Shown here: positions 31,378 to 39,729 of the stretch, piece after piece | Layout of the letters: each line of letters begins with the position of its first letter | Numbering within the stretch: position 1 is the stretch's first letter | NCBI RefSeq assembly: GCF_040605455.1 | Contig: NZ_JBEXCV010000013.1 | Span: 33,368-97,367 of the forward strand | Length of the DNA stretch: 64,000 nucleotides | Direction of reading: 5' to 3' | DNA from: Embleya sp040605455 | GTDB lineage: Bacteria > Actinomycetota > Actinomycetes > Streptomycetales > Streptomycetaceae | Translations under genes and position numbers: made by a program | The notes under the pieces: model-generated | The model's input: only the letters and a program-made list of their open reading frames with translations | Told to the model about the DNA's origin: nothing | The model's database searches: none

Positions 31378-32481
31378 ATGATGCGCACTCGGATGGCCCG
31401 CCGGGTGGCGGCCGCCGCGGCCTTCGGTGGCGGCGGCGTGGGAGTGCTGACCGGGGCGATGTTCGCGGTGTTGTACACCGAGGCGAAGATGGCCCGTCGT
31501 ACGGTGGGCGAGCCGGACGGCGAACCGCCCACCGCCGACGGGATGTACGGCGATCTGCCGGGCGAGCCGATCACGTTCGCGGTGATAGGCGACTCCACCG
31601 CCGCCGGCCTCGGCGTCGAGGACCCGATGCAGACCCCCGGCGCGTTGCTCGCCTCCGGCCTGGCCGCCGTCGCCGAGGTGCCGGTACGACTGGTCAACGT
31701 CGCGCTCTCCGGCGCGCAGTCCTCGGACCTGGAGCGTCAGGTCACCCGCGCCCTCGAACACGAGCTCGACGTCGCGATAATCATGATCGGCGCGAACGAC
31801 GTCACCCACCGGATGCGCCCGGCCGAGTCGGTGCGCCACCTCGAACAGGCCACCCGCCGGCTGATCGCCTCCGGCGTCGAGGTCGTCGTGGCCACGTGCC
31901 CCGACCTGGGCACGATCGAGCCGATCGCCCAGCCGCTGCGCTACCTGGCCCGACAGTGGAGCCGCAACCTGGCCGCCGCGCAGACCATCGCCGTGGTCGA
32001 GGCGGGCGGTCGTACCGTCTCGCTCGGCGCGTTGCTCGGGCCCGAGTTCCTGGCTCGGCCCAAGGCGATGTTCGGTCCGGATCGTTTCCACCCCTCGATC
32101 GAGGGCTACGCGACCGCCGCGATGGCCTCGTTGCCGTCCCTGTGCGCCGCGTTGGACCTGTGGCCGCTGGACGAGGTGAGCCCGGACAGCTTCCGCGGCG
32201 AGGGCGTGCTGCCGATCGCCCAGGCCGCGATCGAGGCCGCCGCCGAGGGCGGCACGGAGGTGACCGGCACCGACGTCGGCGGGCGCGAGCGCGGCCCGCG
32301 CGGCCGGTGGGCACTGCTGCGCCACCGCCGCCGGCAGCAGATCCCGACCCCCGCGACGGTGGAGCCGGATGCCGAGCCGGATGCCGGGCCGAACGACGCC
32401 GCCGAGAACGACGCGAAGGTCGAGCGGCGCGCGCCGACCCCGTTCGAGGACGCCCGGGGTAATGTGGCGGATGAAATCTGA
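31378..32481 (+). CDS. Membrane-anchored SGNH hydrolase
   Basis: The 367-residue protein has an N-terminal membrane helix (residues about 8-33, Arg-flanked) and an SGNH hydrolase domain: VIGDSTAAGLG (Ser), an Asn-containing NVALSGAQSS, IGANDV, and DRFHPS with the catalytic His. A Gly/Arg/Pro-rich acidic tail of about 80 residues follows. ATG 31378 is followed directly by ATG 31381 and neither has a good ribosome site. The order cbs - this hydrolase - thiolase is, in my recollection, conserved in streptomycetes. Confidence 0.82.
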   Translation: MMRTRMARRVAAAAAFGGGGVGVLTGAMFAVLYTEAKMARRTVGEPDGEPPTADGMYGDLPGEPITFAVIGDSTAAGLGVEDPMQTPGALLASGLAAVAEVPVRLVNVALSGAQSSDLERQVTRALEHELDVAIIMIGANDVTHRMRPAESVRHLEQATRRLIASGVEVVVATCPDLGTIEPIAQPLRYLARQWSRNLAAAQTIAVVEAGGRTVSLGALLGPEFLARPKAMFGPDRFHPSIEGYATAAMASLPSLCAALDLWPLDEVSPDSFRGEGVLPIAQAAIEAAAEGGTEVTGTDVGGRERGPRGRWALLRHRRRQQIPTPATVEPDAEPDAGPNDAAENDAKVERRAPTPFEDARGNVADEI

Positions 32482-32637
32482 CTGGGCGTCAGTTATGGCG
32501 TGGGGCAGGTCGCACGACCCGCCCCTCCCACTTTTGGCTACCAGGCAGTAACTTCAGCGTCAGTTGCGCTTCCGCACCGACGAGAGTCCCTCCGGGGTCC
32601 TCGTACCGACGGCCGCAAAGACCAACAAGGAGTCCCG

Positions 32638-33858
32638 ATGCCCGAAGCAGTCATCGTCGCCACCGCCCGCTCCCCGATCGGTCGCGCCTTCAAGGGTTCC
32701 CTGAAGGACCTGCGGTCGGACGACCTGACCGCGCTCATGGTCCGCGCCGCCCTGGACAAGGTCCCGGCACTGGACCCCAAGGACATCGACGACCTCATGC
32801 TCGGCTGCGGCCTGCCCGGTGGCGAGCAGGGCTTCAACATGGGTCGCAACGTCGCGGTCATGCTCGGCTACGACCACCTGCCCGGAACCACCATCACCCG
32901 CTACTGTTCGTCGTCCCTGCAGACCACCCGGATGGCGATGCACGCGATCCGCGCGGGCGAGGGCGACGCGTACATCTCCGCCGGCGTCGAGATGGTCACC
33001 AGCACCCGCGGCAAGGGCAGCAGCGACTCGATCCCGGACACCAAGAACCCGCTCTTCGCCGAGGCCGCGACTCGCACCACCGAGACCGTCGAGAAGGGTT
33101 CGACGTGGGTCGACCCGCGCGAGCAGGGCCTGCTCCCTGACGTATACATCGGGATGGGCTTCACCGCCGAGAACCTGGCCCAGCACAAGGGCATCTCCCG
33201 GGCCGAGCAGGACGAGTTCGCGGTCCGCTCGCAGAACCGCACCGAGCAGGCGATCGCCGACGGCTTCTGGGCCGAGGACATCACCCCGGTCACGCTCGCC
33301 GACGGCACGGTGGTGAGCAAGGACGACGGCCCGCGCGCGGGCACCACGCTCGAGGGCATCTCCGAGCTCAAGCCGGTCTTCCGCCCGGACGGCACGGTCA
33401 CCGCGGGCAACGCGTGCCCGCTCAACGACGGCGCCGCCGCGGTCATCGTGATGTCCGACACCAAGGCGCGCGAGCTGGGCCTGACCCCGCTGGCCCGGAT
33501 CGTCTCCACCGCCGTGTCCGGCCTGTCGCCGGAGATCATGGGCTACGGCCCGGTCGAGGCCTCGCGGATCGCGATGGCCCGAGCCGGCCTGACCTCGGCC
33601 GACATCGACCTGGTGGAGATCAACGAGGCGTTCGCCGCGCAGGTCATCCCCTCCTACCGTGACCTGGGCTTCGACCTGGACAAGGTCAACGTCAACGGCG
33701 GCGCGATCGCGATCGGCCACCCGTTCGGGATGACCGGCGCGCGGATCACCAGCACGCTGATCAACTCGCTCCGGTGGCACGACAAGCAGTGGGGCCTGGA
33801 GACCATGTGCGTCGGCGGCGGCATGGGCATGGCCATGGTGCTCGAACGCCTGAGCTGA
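32638..33858 (+). CDS. Acetyl-CoA C-acetyltransferase (thiolase)
   Basis: The 406-residue thiolase has its nucleophile in TRYCSSSLQ, EINEAFA, NVNGGAIAIGHPFG and the C-terminal MCVGGGMG, so both active-site Cys residues and the His are present. AAGGAG lies 5 bases ahead of ATG 32638. It is more like the FadA-type beta-oxidation thiolases than the one at 5.1 kb. It stands alone, followed by a clear terminator, so its partner enzymes are elsewhere. Confidence 0.9.
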   Translation: MPEAVIVATARSPIGRAFKGSLKDLRSDDLTALMVRAALDKVPALDPKDIDDLMLGCGLPGGEQGFNMGRNVAVMLGYDHLPGTTITRYCSSSLQTTRMAMHAIRAGEGDAYISAGVEMVTSTRGKGSSDSIPDTKNPLFAEAATRTTETVEKGSTWVDPREQGLLPDVYIGMGFTAENLAQHKGISRAEQDEFAVRSQNRTEQAIADGFWAEDITPVTLADGTVVSKDDGPRAGTTLEGISELKPVFRPDGTVTAGNACPLNDGAAAVIVMSDTKARELGLTPLARIVSTAVSGLSPEIMGYGPVEASRIAMARAGLTSADIDLVEINEAFAAQVIPSYRDLGFDLDKVNVNGGAIAIGHPFGMTGARITSTLINSLRWHDKQWGLETMCVGGGMGMAMVLERLS

Positions 33859-33888
33859 CCCGGCCCACCGGCCCGGCCCGGTACCCGC

Positions 33889-33923
33889 GCGAAGCCCGTC
33901 CGGACAACCCGGGCGGGCTTCGC
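33889..33923 (+). terminator. Terminator hairpin of the thiolase gene
   Basis: GCGAAGCCCG 33889-33898 pairs perfectly with CGGGCTTCGC 33914-33923; five more inner pairs (one G-T) extend it to 15, loop of five bases. Confidence 0.85.
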
Positions 33924-34057
33924 CGTACGTTCACCCGACCGGTCGGTCCAAGGTTCCACCCGGTCGGGACGTCACGCTCTGGCGGCCGGCCGCCGACGGC
34001 GCGACCCTGGATGAAGGAGCTGTTTTCTCGGGTTGGCCAAGGGTTGCGGATCACGTC

Positions 34058-34639
34058 ATGCCGAACGCCTACATCGTCCCCGTCCTGATCACCGCCGCAT
34101 GCGCCGTCGCAGTGGCCACCGTCGTGCGCCGACTGGCCCGGCGACGCCGTGCCCGCGCGACTGCGGAGATCTGGGACCAGGTGTTCGTCGATCATCTCTT
34201 CCGTAGCCGGGACGCCGAGCGACCACCGCTGACCGTTCCCGGGACCGGGGCCGAGGACTTCTCCGACCCGGACGACGACGCGACCGGCCGGCGTCCGCAC
34301 CCGTCGGAGAACCTGACCCCGCTGCTGCCCACCCACCTCACCGGCGGCTACCTGACCGGCCTGATCGCCGGCGCCACCCCGATCACGCGCGTGCGCACCG
34401 GCTCGCCCGGCGGCGCCGGCGGACTGGACGTGCTCGACTTCGCCGACGGCAGCTCGCTGGTGGTGATGCCGGGCGACCCGGAGGCCGCGGCGCTGATCGA
34501 CGTCGCGCTGTCCCATGGCCTGCCGGTGCGCCTGCTCGGCACCTCCGAGATCGGCGGCGGCTGGGCACTGACCTTCGGCACGGACGAGGACACCACGTAC
34601 GCACTGGCCGACCGCCTGTACGTCCGGCCGCCGGCTTAG
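34058..34639 (+). CDS. Single-span membrane protein, function unknown
   Basis: The 193-residue product begins with a hydrophobic helix (YIVPVLITAACAVAVATVV) followed by a block of Arg, which would leave the rest inside the cell. The soluble part is acidic and Gly-rich and has no motif I recognise. The start has a poor ribosome site. Good codon bias and length support a real gene. It converges with the gene at 34682. Confidence 0.6.
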   Translation: MPNAYIVPVLITAACAVAVATVVRRLARRRRARATAEIWDQVFVDHLFRSRDAERPPLTVPGTGAEDFSDPDDDATGRRPHPSENLTPLLPTHLTGGYLTGLIAGATPITRVRTGSPGGAGGLDVLDFADGSSLVVMPGDPEAAALIDVALSHGLPVRLLGTSEIGGGWALTFGTDEDTTYALADRLYVRPPA

Positions 34640-34681
34640 GGCCGGTCCGGCGGCTCTCGGTGGCCTCGCGCCCCGCCCCGC

Positions 34682-35113
34682 TCAGATCGCCGCCGACAAC
34701 TCGCGCACCATCTCCCGTGCCCGACGCACCACGTCGCCGGCCGTCGTCGGCTCGCCGTCCTGCAGGATCAGCGCGTGCTCCTCGGCCAACGGCCCCAGCG
34801 CCGAGGCGAGATCGCCGGAGGTGACCGCGACCTGATCGCCCACCACGAACACACCCAGATCCGGGATCTCGCGCAGCGGCTCGCCCTCGACCGCGGCCGC
34901 GAGGTCGGCCAGACACTGGGCCAGCGCGAGGGCCGCGCCCGCCCGGCTCGGCGAGGTCTCCTGACGGGCGGTCAGCGGCGCCTTCAACCGGGCCTCGGAC
35001 AGGTGCCGGAGTCGATCGGCGACCGCGCCGGACTCCTTCACGAAGGGGCCCACGTCAACCGTGAGGGAAACGGACGGTTTCCCGACCGGGGGGATGGGGA
35101 TGCGGGACGACAT
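34682..35113 (-). CDS. Conserved hypothetical protein
   Basis: The 143-residue protein begins MSSRIPIPPVGKPSVSLTVDV and continues mostly helical with many Ala and Leu. No membrane span or catalytic motif is visible. An upstream extension in the frame is low-complexity and is left out. It is divergent from the DUF4287 gene. Function unknown. Confidence 0.65.
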   Translation of the reverse strand: MSSRIPIPPVGKPSVSLTVDVGPFVKESGAVADRLRHLSEARLKAPLTARQETSPSRAGAALALAQCLADLAAAVEGEPLREIPDLGVFVVGDQVAVTSGDLASALGPLAEEHALILQDGEPTTAGDVVRRAREMVRELSAAI

Positions 35114-35222
35114 AACCGGAGCGTACCCAGTGCGCACACCGCGTGCGGGTCGGCTTCGACCGCTTGCCAACCGTTCGCCCGTCATGCACGCTCGGGTAAC
35201 GGAACGCTCACCGGAGGCGCTT

Positions 35223-35456
35223 ATGTCCTTGCACTTCTCCGAAGAGACCCACCGGAACCTCGTGGCCCGGGTGCCCGTCTGCACCGGCCGCGAACTCCCC
35301 GACTGGTTCAAGGAAATCGAGGCCGGTCCGGCCTTCTCCCGGTTCGAGGACCGGGTCTCCTGGCTCCAGGGCGAGCACAACCTCGGACATGGGCACGCCC
35401 TCGCCATCGTCCGCGAGCACGACCGTCGCCGGCACGCGCCGGGCGGGGTCAGCTGA
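35223..35456 (+). CDS. DUF4287 domain protein
   Basis: The 77-residue protein matches the small DUF4287 family: TGRELPDWFKEIEA, then WLQGEHNLGHGHALAIVREH, with its conserved Gly-His pair. GGAGG lies 6 bases ahead of ATG 35223. Such proteins occur alone or fused to other domains, with no known function. Confidence 0.82.
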   Translation: MSLHFSEETHRNLVARVPVCTGRELPDWFKEIEAGPAFSRFEDRVSWLQGEHNLGHGHALAIVREHDRRRHAPGGVS

Positions 35457-35559
35457 TCCCCCGCCCCGCGGCCGCCGCGCCACCGATCCACCGTCGAAGA
35501 CCCCTGCCACGCTGACCACTCTCGACTCCGCAGATCTCCGCGCATACGCGCATACGCGA

Positions 35560-35594
35560 AAGTGGCGGTGCCCCTACCCGGGGCACCGCCACTT
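35560..35594. terminator. Bidirectional terminator hairpin
   Basis: A perfect 15-base stem joins 35560-35574 and 35580-35594 (arm begins AAGTGGCGGTGCC), loop of five bases, with four more pairs beyond a bulge. It separates the convergent DUF4287 and Bax-inhibitor-like genes. Confidence 0.9.
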
Positions 35595-35628
35595 CGCGCT
35601 TCACTTCGGGCCGTCATACGGCGCCGAG

Positions 35629-36483
35629 TCAGTCCCGCAGGATCGACAGCAGGCGCAGGACCTCCAGGTAGATCCACACCAGGGTCACGGTCAGACCGAA
35701 TGCGGCCCGCCACGACTCCTGCTGCGGCACGCCCTGGGCGACCAGTTGTTCGATCTCGTTGAAGTCGAGCGACAGGAAGAAGGCGCCGATGAGGATGCCG
35801 AGGATGCCCATCACGATGCCGATCGGACCGCTGCGCAGGCCGAGGCCGTCGCCGCCGGCAATCAGAATCGCGAGCAGGTTGACGAAGGTGAGGAGCACGA
35901 AGCCGATTGCGATCGCCATGCCGATCCGCACATAGCGGCTCGTCACCTTGATCCAGCCGGACTTGTACGCCACCAGCACACCGACGAAGACGGAGGCCGT
36001 GCCGAGCACCGCCTGCACCACGATGCCGTTGTACTGCTGCTCGAACGCATGGCTGATCGCGCCGAGGAACACGCCTTCGAGTGCGGCATAGGTCAGCACC
36101 AGGGCGGGGCTGACCTCACGCTTGAAGGTCACGATCATCGCGACGACGAACGCCGCGAGCGCCGCGCCGACCGCCCAGCCGAAGTTCTCGAACGGCAGGA
36201 AGGCCCACGAGAGCGCGCCGGTGACGACCACGGTCAACAACGTCATCGCGGTACGCGCGACCACGTCGTCGATGGTCATCCGGCCGGTCTGGAGCGGACC
36301 GGCGGACTGCGCGCGGTACATCTCCTGAAGCTGCTCGGGGGTCATCGGCTGCATCGGCGGCGGCTGCGGCCCGCCGTACGGGGCGCCCTGCGGCCCGGGC
36401 TGCGGCGCTCCGTAACCGGCCTGCTCCTGCCGGCCGGTCTCGAACGCCCCCCGCCGCGTGAGCACCGGGTTGCTGCTCCTCAT
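35629..36483 (-). CDS. Bax inhibitor-1-like integral membrane protein
   Basis: The 284-residue protein has a Pro/Gln-rich N-terminus of about 65 residues, then seven hydrophobic segments typical of the YccA/Bax inhibitor-1 family, closing with FFLSLDFNEIEQ and the terminal charged WIYLEVLRLLSILRD. Members are calcium-leak or stress-linked membrane proteins; the bacterial role is unclear. ATG 36483 is preceded by GGAGGAGATGAC. Confidence 0.9.
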   Translation of the reverse strand: MRSSNPVLTRRGAFETGRQEQAGYGAPQPGPQGAPYGGPQPPPMQPMTPEQLQEMYRAQSAGPLQTGRMTIDDVVARTAMTLLTVVVTGALSWAFLPFENFGWAVGAALAAFVVAMIVTFKREVSPALVLTYAALEGVFLGAISHAFEQQYNGIVVQAVLGTASVFVGVLVAYKSGWIKVTSRYVRIGMAIAIGFVLLTFVNLLAILIAGGDGLGLRSGPIGIVMGILGILIGAFFLSLDFNEIEQLVAQGVPQQESWRAAFGLTVTLVWIYLEVLRLLSILRD

Positions 36484-36806
36484 GTCATCTCCTCCATGCC
36501 CCCTGGTGGGGGTCGTGGCTTAAGAGAGTAATCCCCGAGCAAAGCGCTCAGGGCTTCCATCCTTCCCCCACAACGTGCGCGGACACGGGATTTGTGCCCG
36601 TGGTCACTGTCCGGTCATAAAAAGTCGGATGGAATCCATCGTAAAGCCGATCGCTGTTAGCACGGGAACACCCTGCGCTATTCGCGAGTGAGGGTGGCCC
36701 GCGGGCCCGGGAGATCATCCGGTTGGTGGTCCAAGCCACCGAGGGCCCACTGTCGCGGGTCCGCGACGATGCGGCGTTCTTGCAGGTCAACCGCAATTTC
36801 GAGTTG
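36484..36806. other. Intergenic region between BI-1 gene and bldA
   Basis: No gene is supported. It holds the upstream sequence of the BI-1 gene and the sequence past the tRNA 3' end. It is less GC-rich near 36610-36660 than its surroundings. I saw no clear terminator. Confidence 0.4.
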
Positions 36807-36888
36807 TCCCCGGAGCGGGACTCGAACCCGCACGACCTTGCGGCCAAGGAGGTTTAAGCTCCTCGTGTCTGCGTTCCACCATCCGGGG
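36807..36888 (-). tRNA. bldA: tRNA-Leu (UAA), bldA
   Basis: Read on the minus strand, CCCCGGA (36888-36882) pairs with TCCGGGG (36814-36808), and A at 36807 is the discriminator expected of Leu. The anticodon stem AGGAG/CTCCT closes a loop CTTAAAC, so the anticodon is TAA. A variable arm (about 36840-36847) marks a class II tRNA, and GGTTCGAGTCC is the T loop. CCA is not encoded. In Streptomyces this is bldA, the only reader of the rare UUA codon, which gates aerial growth and specialised metabolism. It has no tRNA neighbours. Confidence 0.95.
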
Positions 36889-36897
36889 GCGATGCTG

Positions 36898-36926
36898 AGC
36901 GTAGCGGCCTCGGCGCACCGTGTTGA
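36898..36926 (-). promoter_or_regulatory. Candidate bldA promoter
   Basis: On the minus strand a -35-like TCAACA (36926-36921) and a -10-like TACGCT (36903-36898) are 17 bases apart and end 9 bases ahead of the tRNA 5' end. Confidence 0.5.
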
Positions 36927-37228
36927 CCCCCAGCGTTTCGAGGGCCCGCGGACCCCTTTCGCCGGTCTGTTCGATCGCGGAGAGCGACGAAAGGCGACCC
37001 GTCCGCATGCATAACGGATGATGCCGAATGGGCGTTTTGGGGCGAGTGAGCAGGGGACATCCCGCATTCGGCCGCCGAACCCGGGTAGGACCCGGGGGTC
37101 GAGAGTCCGCTCGGATCGACCGTCATCGCGATGATCGTGGTCGCCGGTCCCGGATCCTCGCCACCCGGCACGGACGGAGTGCGTACGCCACCCCGCATCG
37201 GATCCGATCCCGACGAAAGAGGTCTCCT
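36927..37228. other. Region between bldA and the ABC ATPase gene
   Basis: These 302 bases run divergently from bldA to the ATPase gene and contain no supported gene. They should hold the ATPase promoter. Confidence 0.4.
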
Positions 37229-38005
37229 GTGACCGCCACCGAACCCAGCGCGGGCATCGAGACGAACAGCGCGCTCGCCGCCGTCGCCACCGATCTGACC
37301 AAGGTCTACGGCACGGGTGAGACGCGGGTGATCGCGCTCGACGGCGTCTCGGTCGGATTCCGGCGCGCCGAGTACACCGCGATCATGGGCCCCTCCGGGT
37401 CGGGCAAGTCCACGCTGATGCACTGCATCGCGGGCCTGGACTCGATCTCGGCGGGCTCGGTCCGGCTGGGCGACGTGGAGTTGTCCTCCCTGAACGACAA
37501 GCAGTTGACCCTGCTGCGAAGGGAGAAGGTCGGCTTCGTCTTCCAGTCGTTCAATCTGCTGCCGACGCTGACCGCGCTGGAGAACATCACGCTGCCGATG
37601 GACATCGCGGGTGTGAAGCCGGATCGGGCGTGGCTGGACAACGTGATCGAGACGGTCGACCTACGGAACCGGCTCAACCACCGCCCGAGCGAACTGTCCG
37701 GTGGTCAGCAACAACGTGTGGCGTGCGCCCGCGCGCTGGCGAGCAAGCCGGAGATCATCTTCGCCGACGAACCGACCGGCAACCTGGACTCGCACTCGGG
37801 CGCCGAGGTGCTCGGCTTCCTGCGCCGCTCGGTGCGCGAAAGCGGGCAGACGATCGTGATGGTCACCCACGACCCCAACGCGGCGTCCTACGCGGACCGA
37901 GTGCTCTTCCTCGCCGACGGCAAAATCGTCGACGAAATGCACGCCCCCACCTCGGACTTGGTCCTCGAACGCATGAAACGCTTCGAAGCCGCCCGAACCT
38001 CCTGA
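37229..38005 (+). CDS. ABC transporter ATPase, MacB/LolD type
   Basis: The 258-residue ATPase has Walker A GPSGSGKST, a Q-loop FVFQSFNLLP, signature LSGGQQQR, Walker B IIFADEP with the following TGNLDS, and a switch His in VTHDP. It groups with ATPases of FtsX-like permeases for lipoprotein or peptide extrusion. GTG 37229 follows AAAGAGG. The partner FtsX-type permease gene, expected next, is not present: the next 370 bases hold repeats and then ndh begins on the other strand. In S. coelicolor, as I recall, an ATPase/permease pair lies next to bldA. Confidence 0.85.
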   Translation: MTATEPSAGIETNSALAAVATDLTKVYGTGETRVIALDGVSVGFRRAEYTAIMGPSGSGKSTLMHCIAGLDSISAGSVRLGDVELSSLNDKQLTLLRREKVGFVFQSFNLLPTLTALENITLPMDIAGVKPDRAWLDNVIETVDLRNRLNHRPSELSGGQQQRVACARALASKPEIIFADEPTGNLDSHSGAEVLGFLRRSVRESGQTIVMVTHDPNAASYADRVLFLADGKIVDEMHAPTSDLVLERMKRFEAARTS

Positions 38006-38028
38006 AACCACCCCACACACCGCCTCCA

Positions 38029-38199
38029 GGCGCGTCAGCGCCCCGACCGCGCCCACCCCGCCAATCGACGCGCGAGCCGCGGAGACCGGCCGAGCCGCAA
38101 GCCCGACCCCGAAACGCCCACCCCCGGCGCGTCAGCGCCCCCGACCCGCGCCCACCCAAGTGATCGACGCGCGAAGCGCGGAGAGCGGCGGAGCCGCAA
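38029..38199. repeat. Imperfect direct repeat with 97-bp period
   Basis: A block of about 72 bases starting GGCGCGTCAGCGCCCC at 38029 recurs from 38126, sharing CGCGCCCACCC, ATCGACGCGCGA and GAGCCGCAA. Similar extended, structured repeats are common downstream of streptomycete genes. Confidence 0.8.
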
Positions 38200-38255
38200 A
38201 CTTCGACTTCGTGGCCCGGAGCGAAGCGCAGGGACACGAAGTCACGAGCGAGGGG

Positions 38256-38300
38256 CCGCTTTTTTCTCGGAGGAGCGAAGCGGGGGAGAGAAAAAAGTGG
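38256..38300. repeat. AT-rich inverted repeat with T6/A6 arms
   Basis: CCGCTTTTTTCTC (38256-38268) is complementary to GAGAAAAAAGTGG (38288-38300), 12 pairs and one G-T, around a 19-base loop. Runs of six T and six A are rare in this genome. It may be a T-run terminator acting in both directions. Confidence 0.7.
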
Positions 38301-38336
38301 TGCCTCGCGAGCCGGCGACGAAGTCGCCCAACAAAG

Positions 38337-38368
38337 GAGCCCGGCACGCACGAGTGCGTACCGGGCTC
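38337..38368 (-). terminator. Terminator hairpin of ndh
   Basis: GAGCCCGG 38337-38344 pairs with CCGGGCTC 38361-38368 and inner ACGCA pairs with TGCGT, one mismatch between, 4-base loop. It lies 12 bases past the ndh stop. Confidence 0.75.
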
Positions 38369-38379
38369 CAAGGCAAAAG

Positions 38380-39729
38380 CTAACCCTTGGCCGCAGGCTC
38401 GACCGCAGGACACGGCGCCGGCAGCGCCGCCACGGCGAACTCGTCCCGAGGATGCTCCATCGCCCCGAGCGAGACGATCTCCCGCCGGAAGAACGCCGAC
38501 AGCGTCCAGTCGGCGAACACCCGGAACTTCCGGTTGAACGTCGGCACCATCGCCCCGTGGTACGTACGGTGGAACAACCAGGCCGGCAGGCCCTTGAGCC
38601 GCAGCTTGCCGAACATCACCGCAACGCCCTTGTGCAGGCCCAAGCCCGCAACCGCACCGAGGTTCTTGTGCTTGTACTCCTTCGGCGGGAACCCACGCAT
38701 CACCGAGACGACGTTGTCGCCCAGCACCCGCGCCTGCCGCACCGCGTGCTGCGCGTTCGGCGGGCACCAGGCACCCTCGCCCGCGGCGAGGTCCGGCACC
38801 TGCGCGTTGTCGCCGGCGGCGAACACGTTGTCCATGCCGACCACCTGAAGGGTGGTGCGGGTGTCGACGTGGCCACGCGGGCCGAGCGGCAGACCGTACT
38901 CCGACAACACCGGGTTCGGCTTGACGCCCGCCGTCCACAGGATCGTGGAGGCGTCGAACTCGACGTCGTTGGAAAGCACGCAGTGCTTGTCGACGCAGGA
39001 CTTGAGCGACGTCTCCAGGTGGAACTCGATGTCCCGGGCCTTGAGGCGCTCCAGCGTCCAGGCGCCGAGCTCCGGGCCGACCTCGGGGAGGATGCGGTTG
39101 GCCGCCTCCACCATCACAAAGCGCATGTCCTCGCGCTTGAGGTTCTTGTAATAGCGCACCGCGTCGCGCGCCATGTCCTCGACCTCGGCCAGCGCCTCGA
39201 TACCCGCGAAGCCGCCGCCGACGAAACAGAAGGTCAACGCCTTGCGGCGGATCTCCTCATCGGTGGTGGAGTCGGCCAGGTCGAGCTGCCCGAGCACGTG
39301 GTTGCGCAGCGCGATGGCTTCTTCGATGGTCTTGAGACCGATGCCGTTCTCGGCCAGACCGGGAATCGGGAAGGTCCGCGATATCGAGCCGAGCGCGATG
39401 ACGATGTAGTCGAAGCCGAGCTCGTAGGACTCGCCCGCGAGCGGCTCGACGAGCGCGACCTTGCGGTCGTGATCGACGGAGGTGACCCGGCCGTTGACGA
39501 TCTCGGCCTTGGGCAGGACACGGCGCAGCGGCACCACGACATGGCGCGGTGAGATGCTGCCGGCGGCCGCTTCCGGGAGGAAGGGCTGGTAGGTCATGTA
39601 CGACCGCGGGTCGACGACCGTGACGGTCGCTTCGCCGTAGCGCATCTTCTTGAGGATGCGCTGCGCGGCGTACAGACCAACGTAGCCGCCGCCGACGATA
39701 AGGATGCGAGGGCGATCCGTGTTGCTCAT
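38380..39729 (-). CDS. ndh: Type II NADH dehydrogenase
   Basis: The 449-residue single-subunit NADH:quinone oxidoreductase passes electrons to menaquinone without pumping protons. FAD-binding ILIVGGGYVGL near 9-19 and NADH-binding FCFVGGGFAGIE near 168-179 are visible, then the GDNAQVP motif for FAD. A C-terminal amphipathic part (WLFHRTYHGAMVPTFNRK) anchors it to the membrane. ATG 39729 lacks a good ribosome site. A perfect Rex operator lies 330 bases upstream, implying control by the NADH/NAD ratio. The quinone it uses is made by the menaquinone genes at 17.7-24 kb. Confidence 0.93.
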   Translation of the reverse strand: MSNTDRPRILIVGGGYVGLYAAQRILKKMRYGEATVTVVDPRSYMTYQPFLPEAAAGSISPRHVVVPLRRVLPKAEIVNGRVTSVDHDRKVALVEPLAGESYELGFDYIVIALGSISRTFPIPGLAENGIGLKTIEEAIALRNHVLGQLDLADSTTDEEIRRKALTFCFVGGGFAGIEALAEVEDMARDAVRYYKNLKREDMRFVMVEAANRILPEVGPELGAWTLERLKARDIEFHLETSLKSCVDKHCVLSNDVEFDASTILWTAGVKPNPVLSEYGLPLGPRGHVDTRTTLQVVGMDNVFAAGDNAQVPDLAAGEGAWCPPNAQHAVRQARVLGDNVVSVMRGFPPKEYKHKNLGAVAGLGLHKGVAVMFGKLRLKGLPAWLFHRTYHGAMVPTFNRKFRVFADWTLSAFFRREIVSLGAMEHPRDEFAVAALPAPCPAVEPAAKG

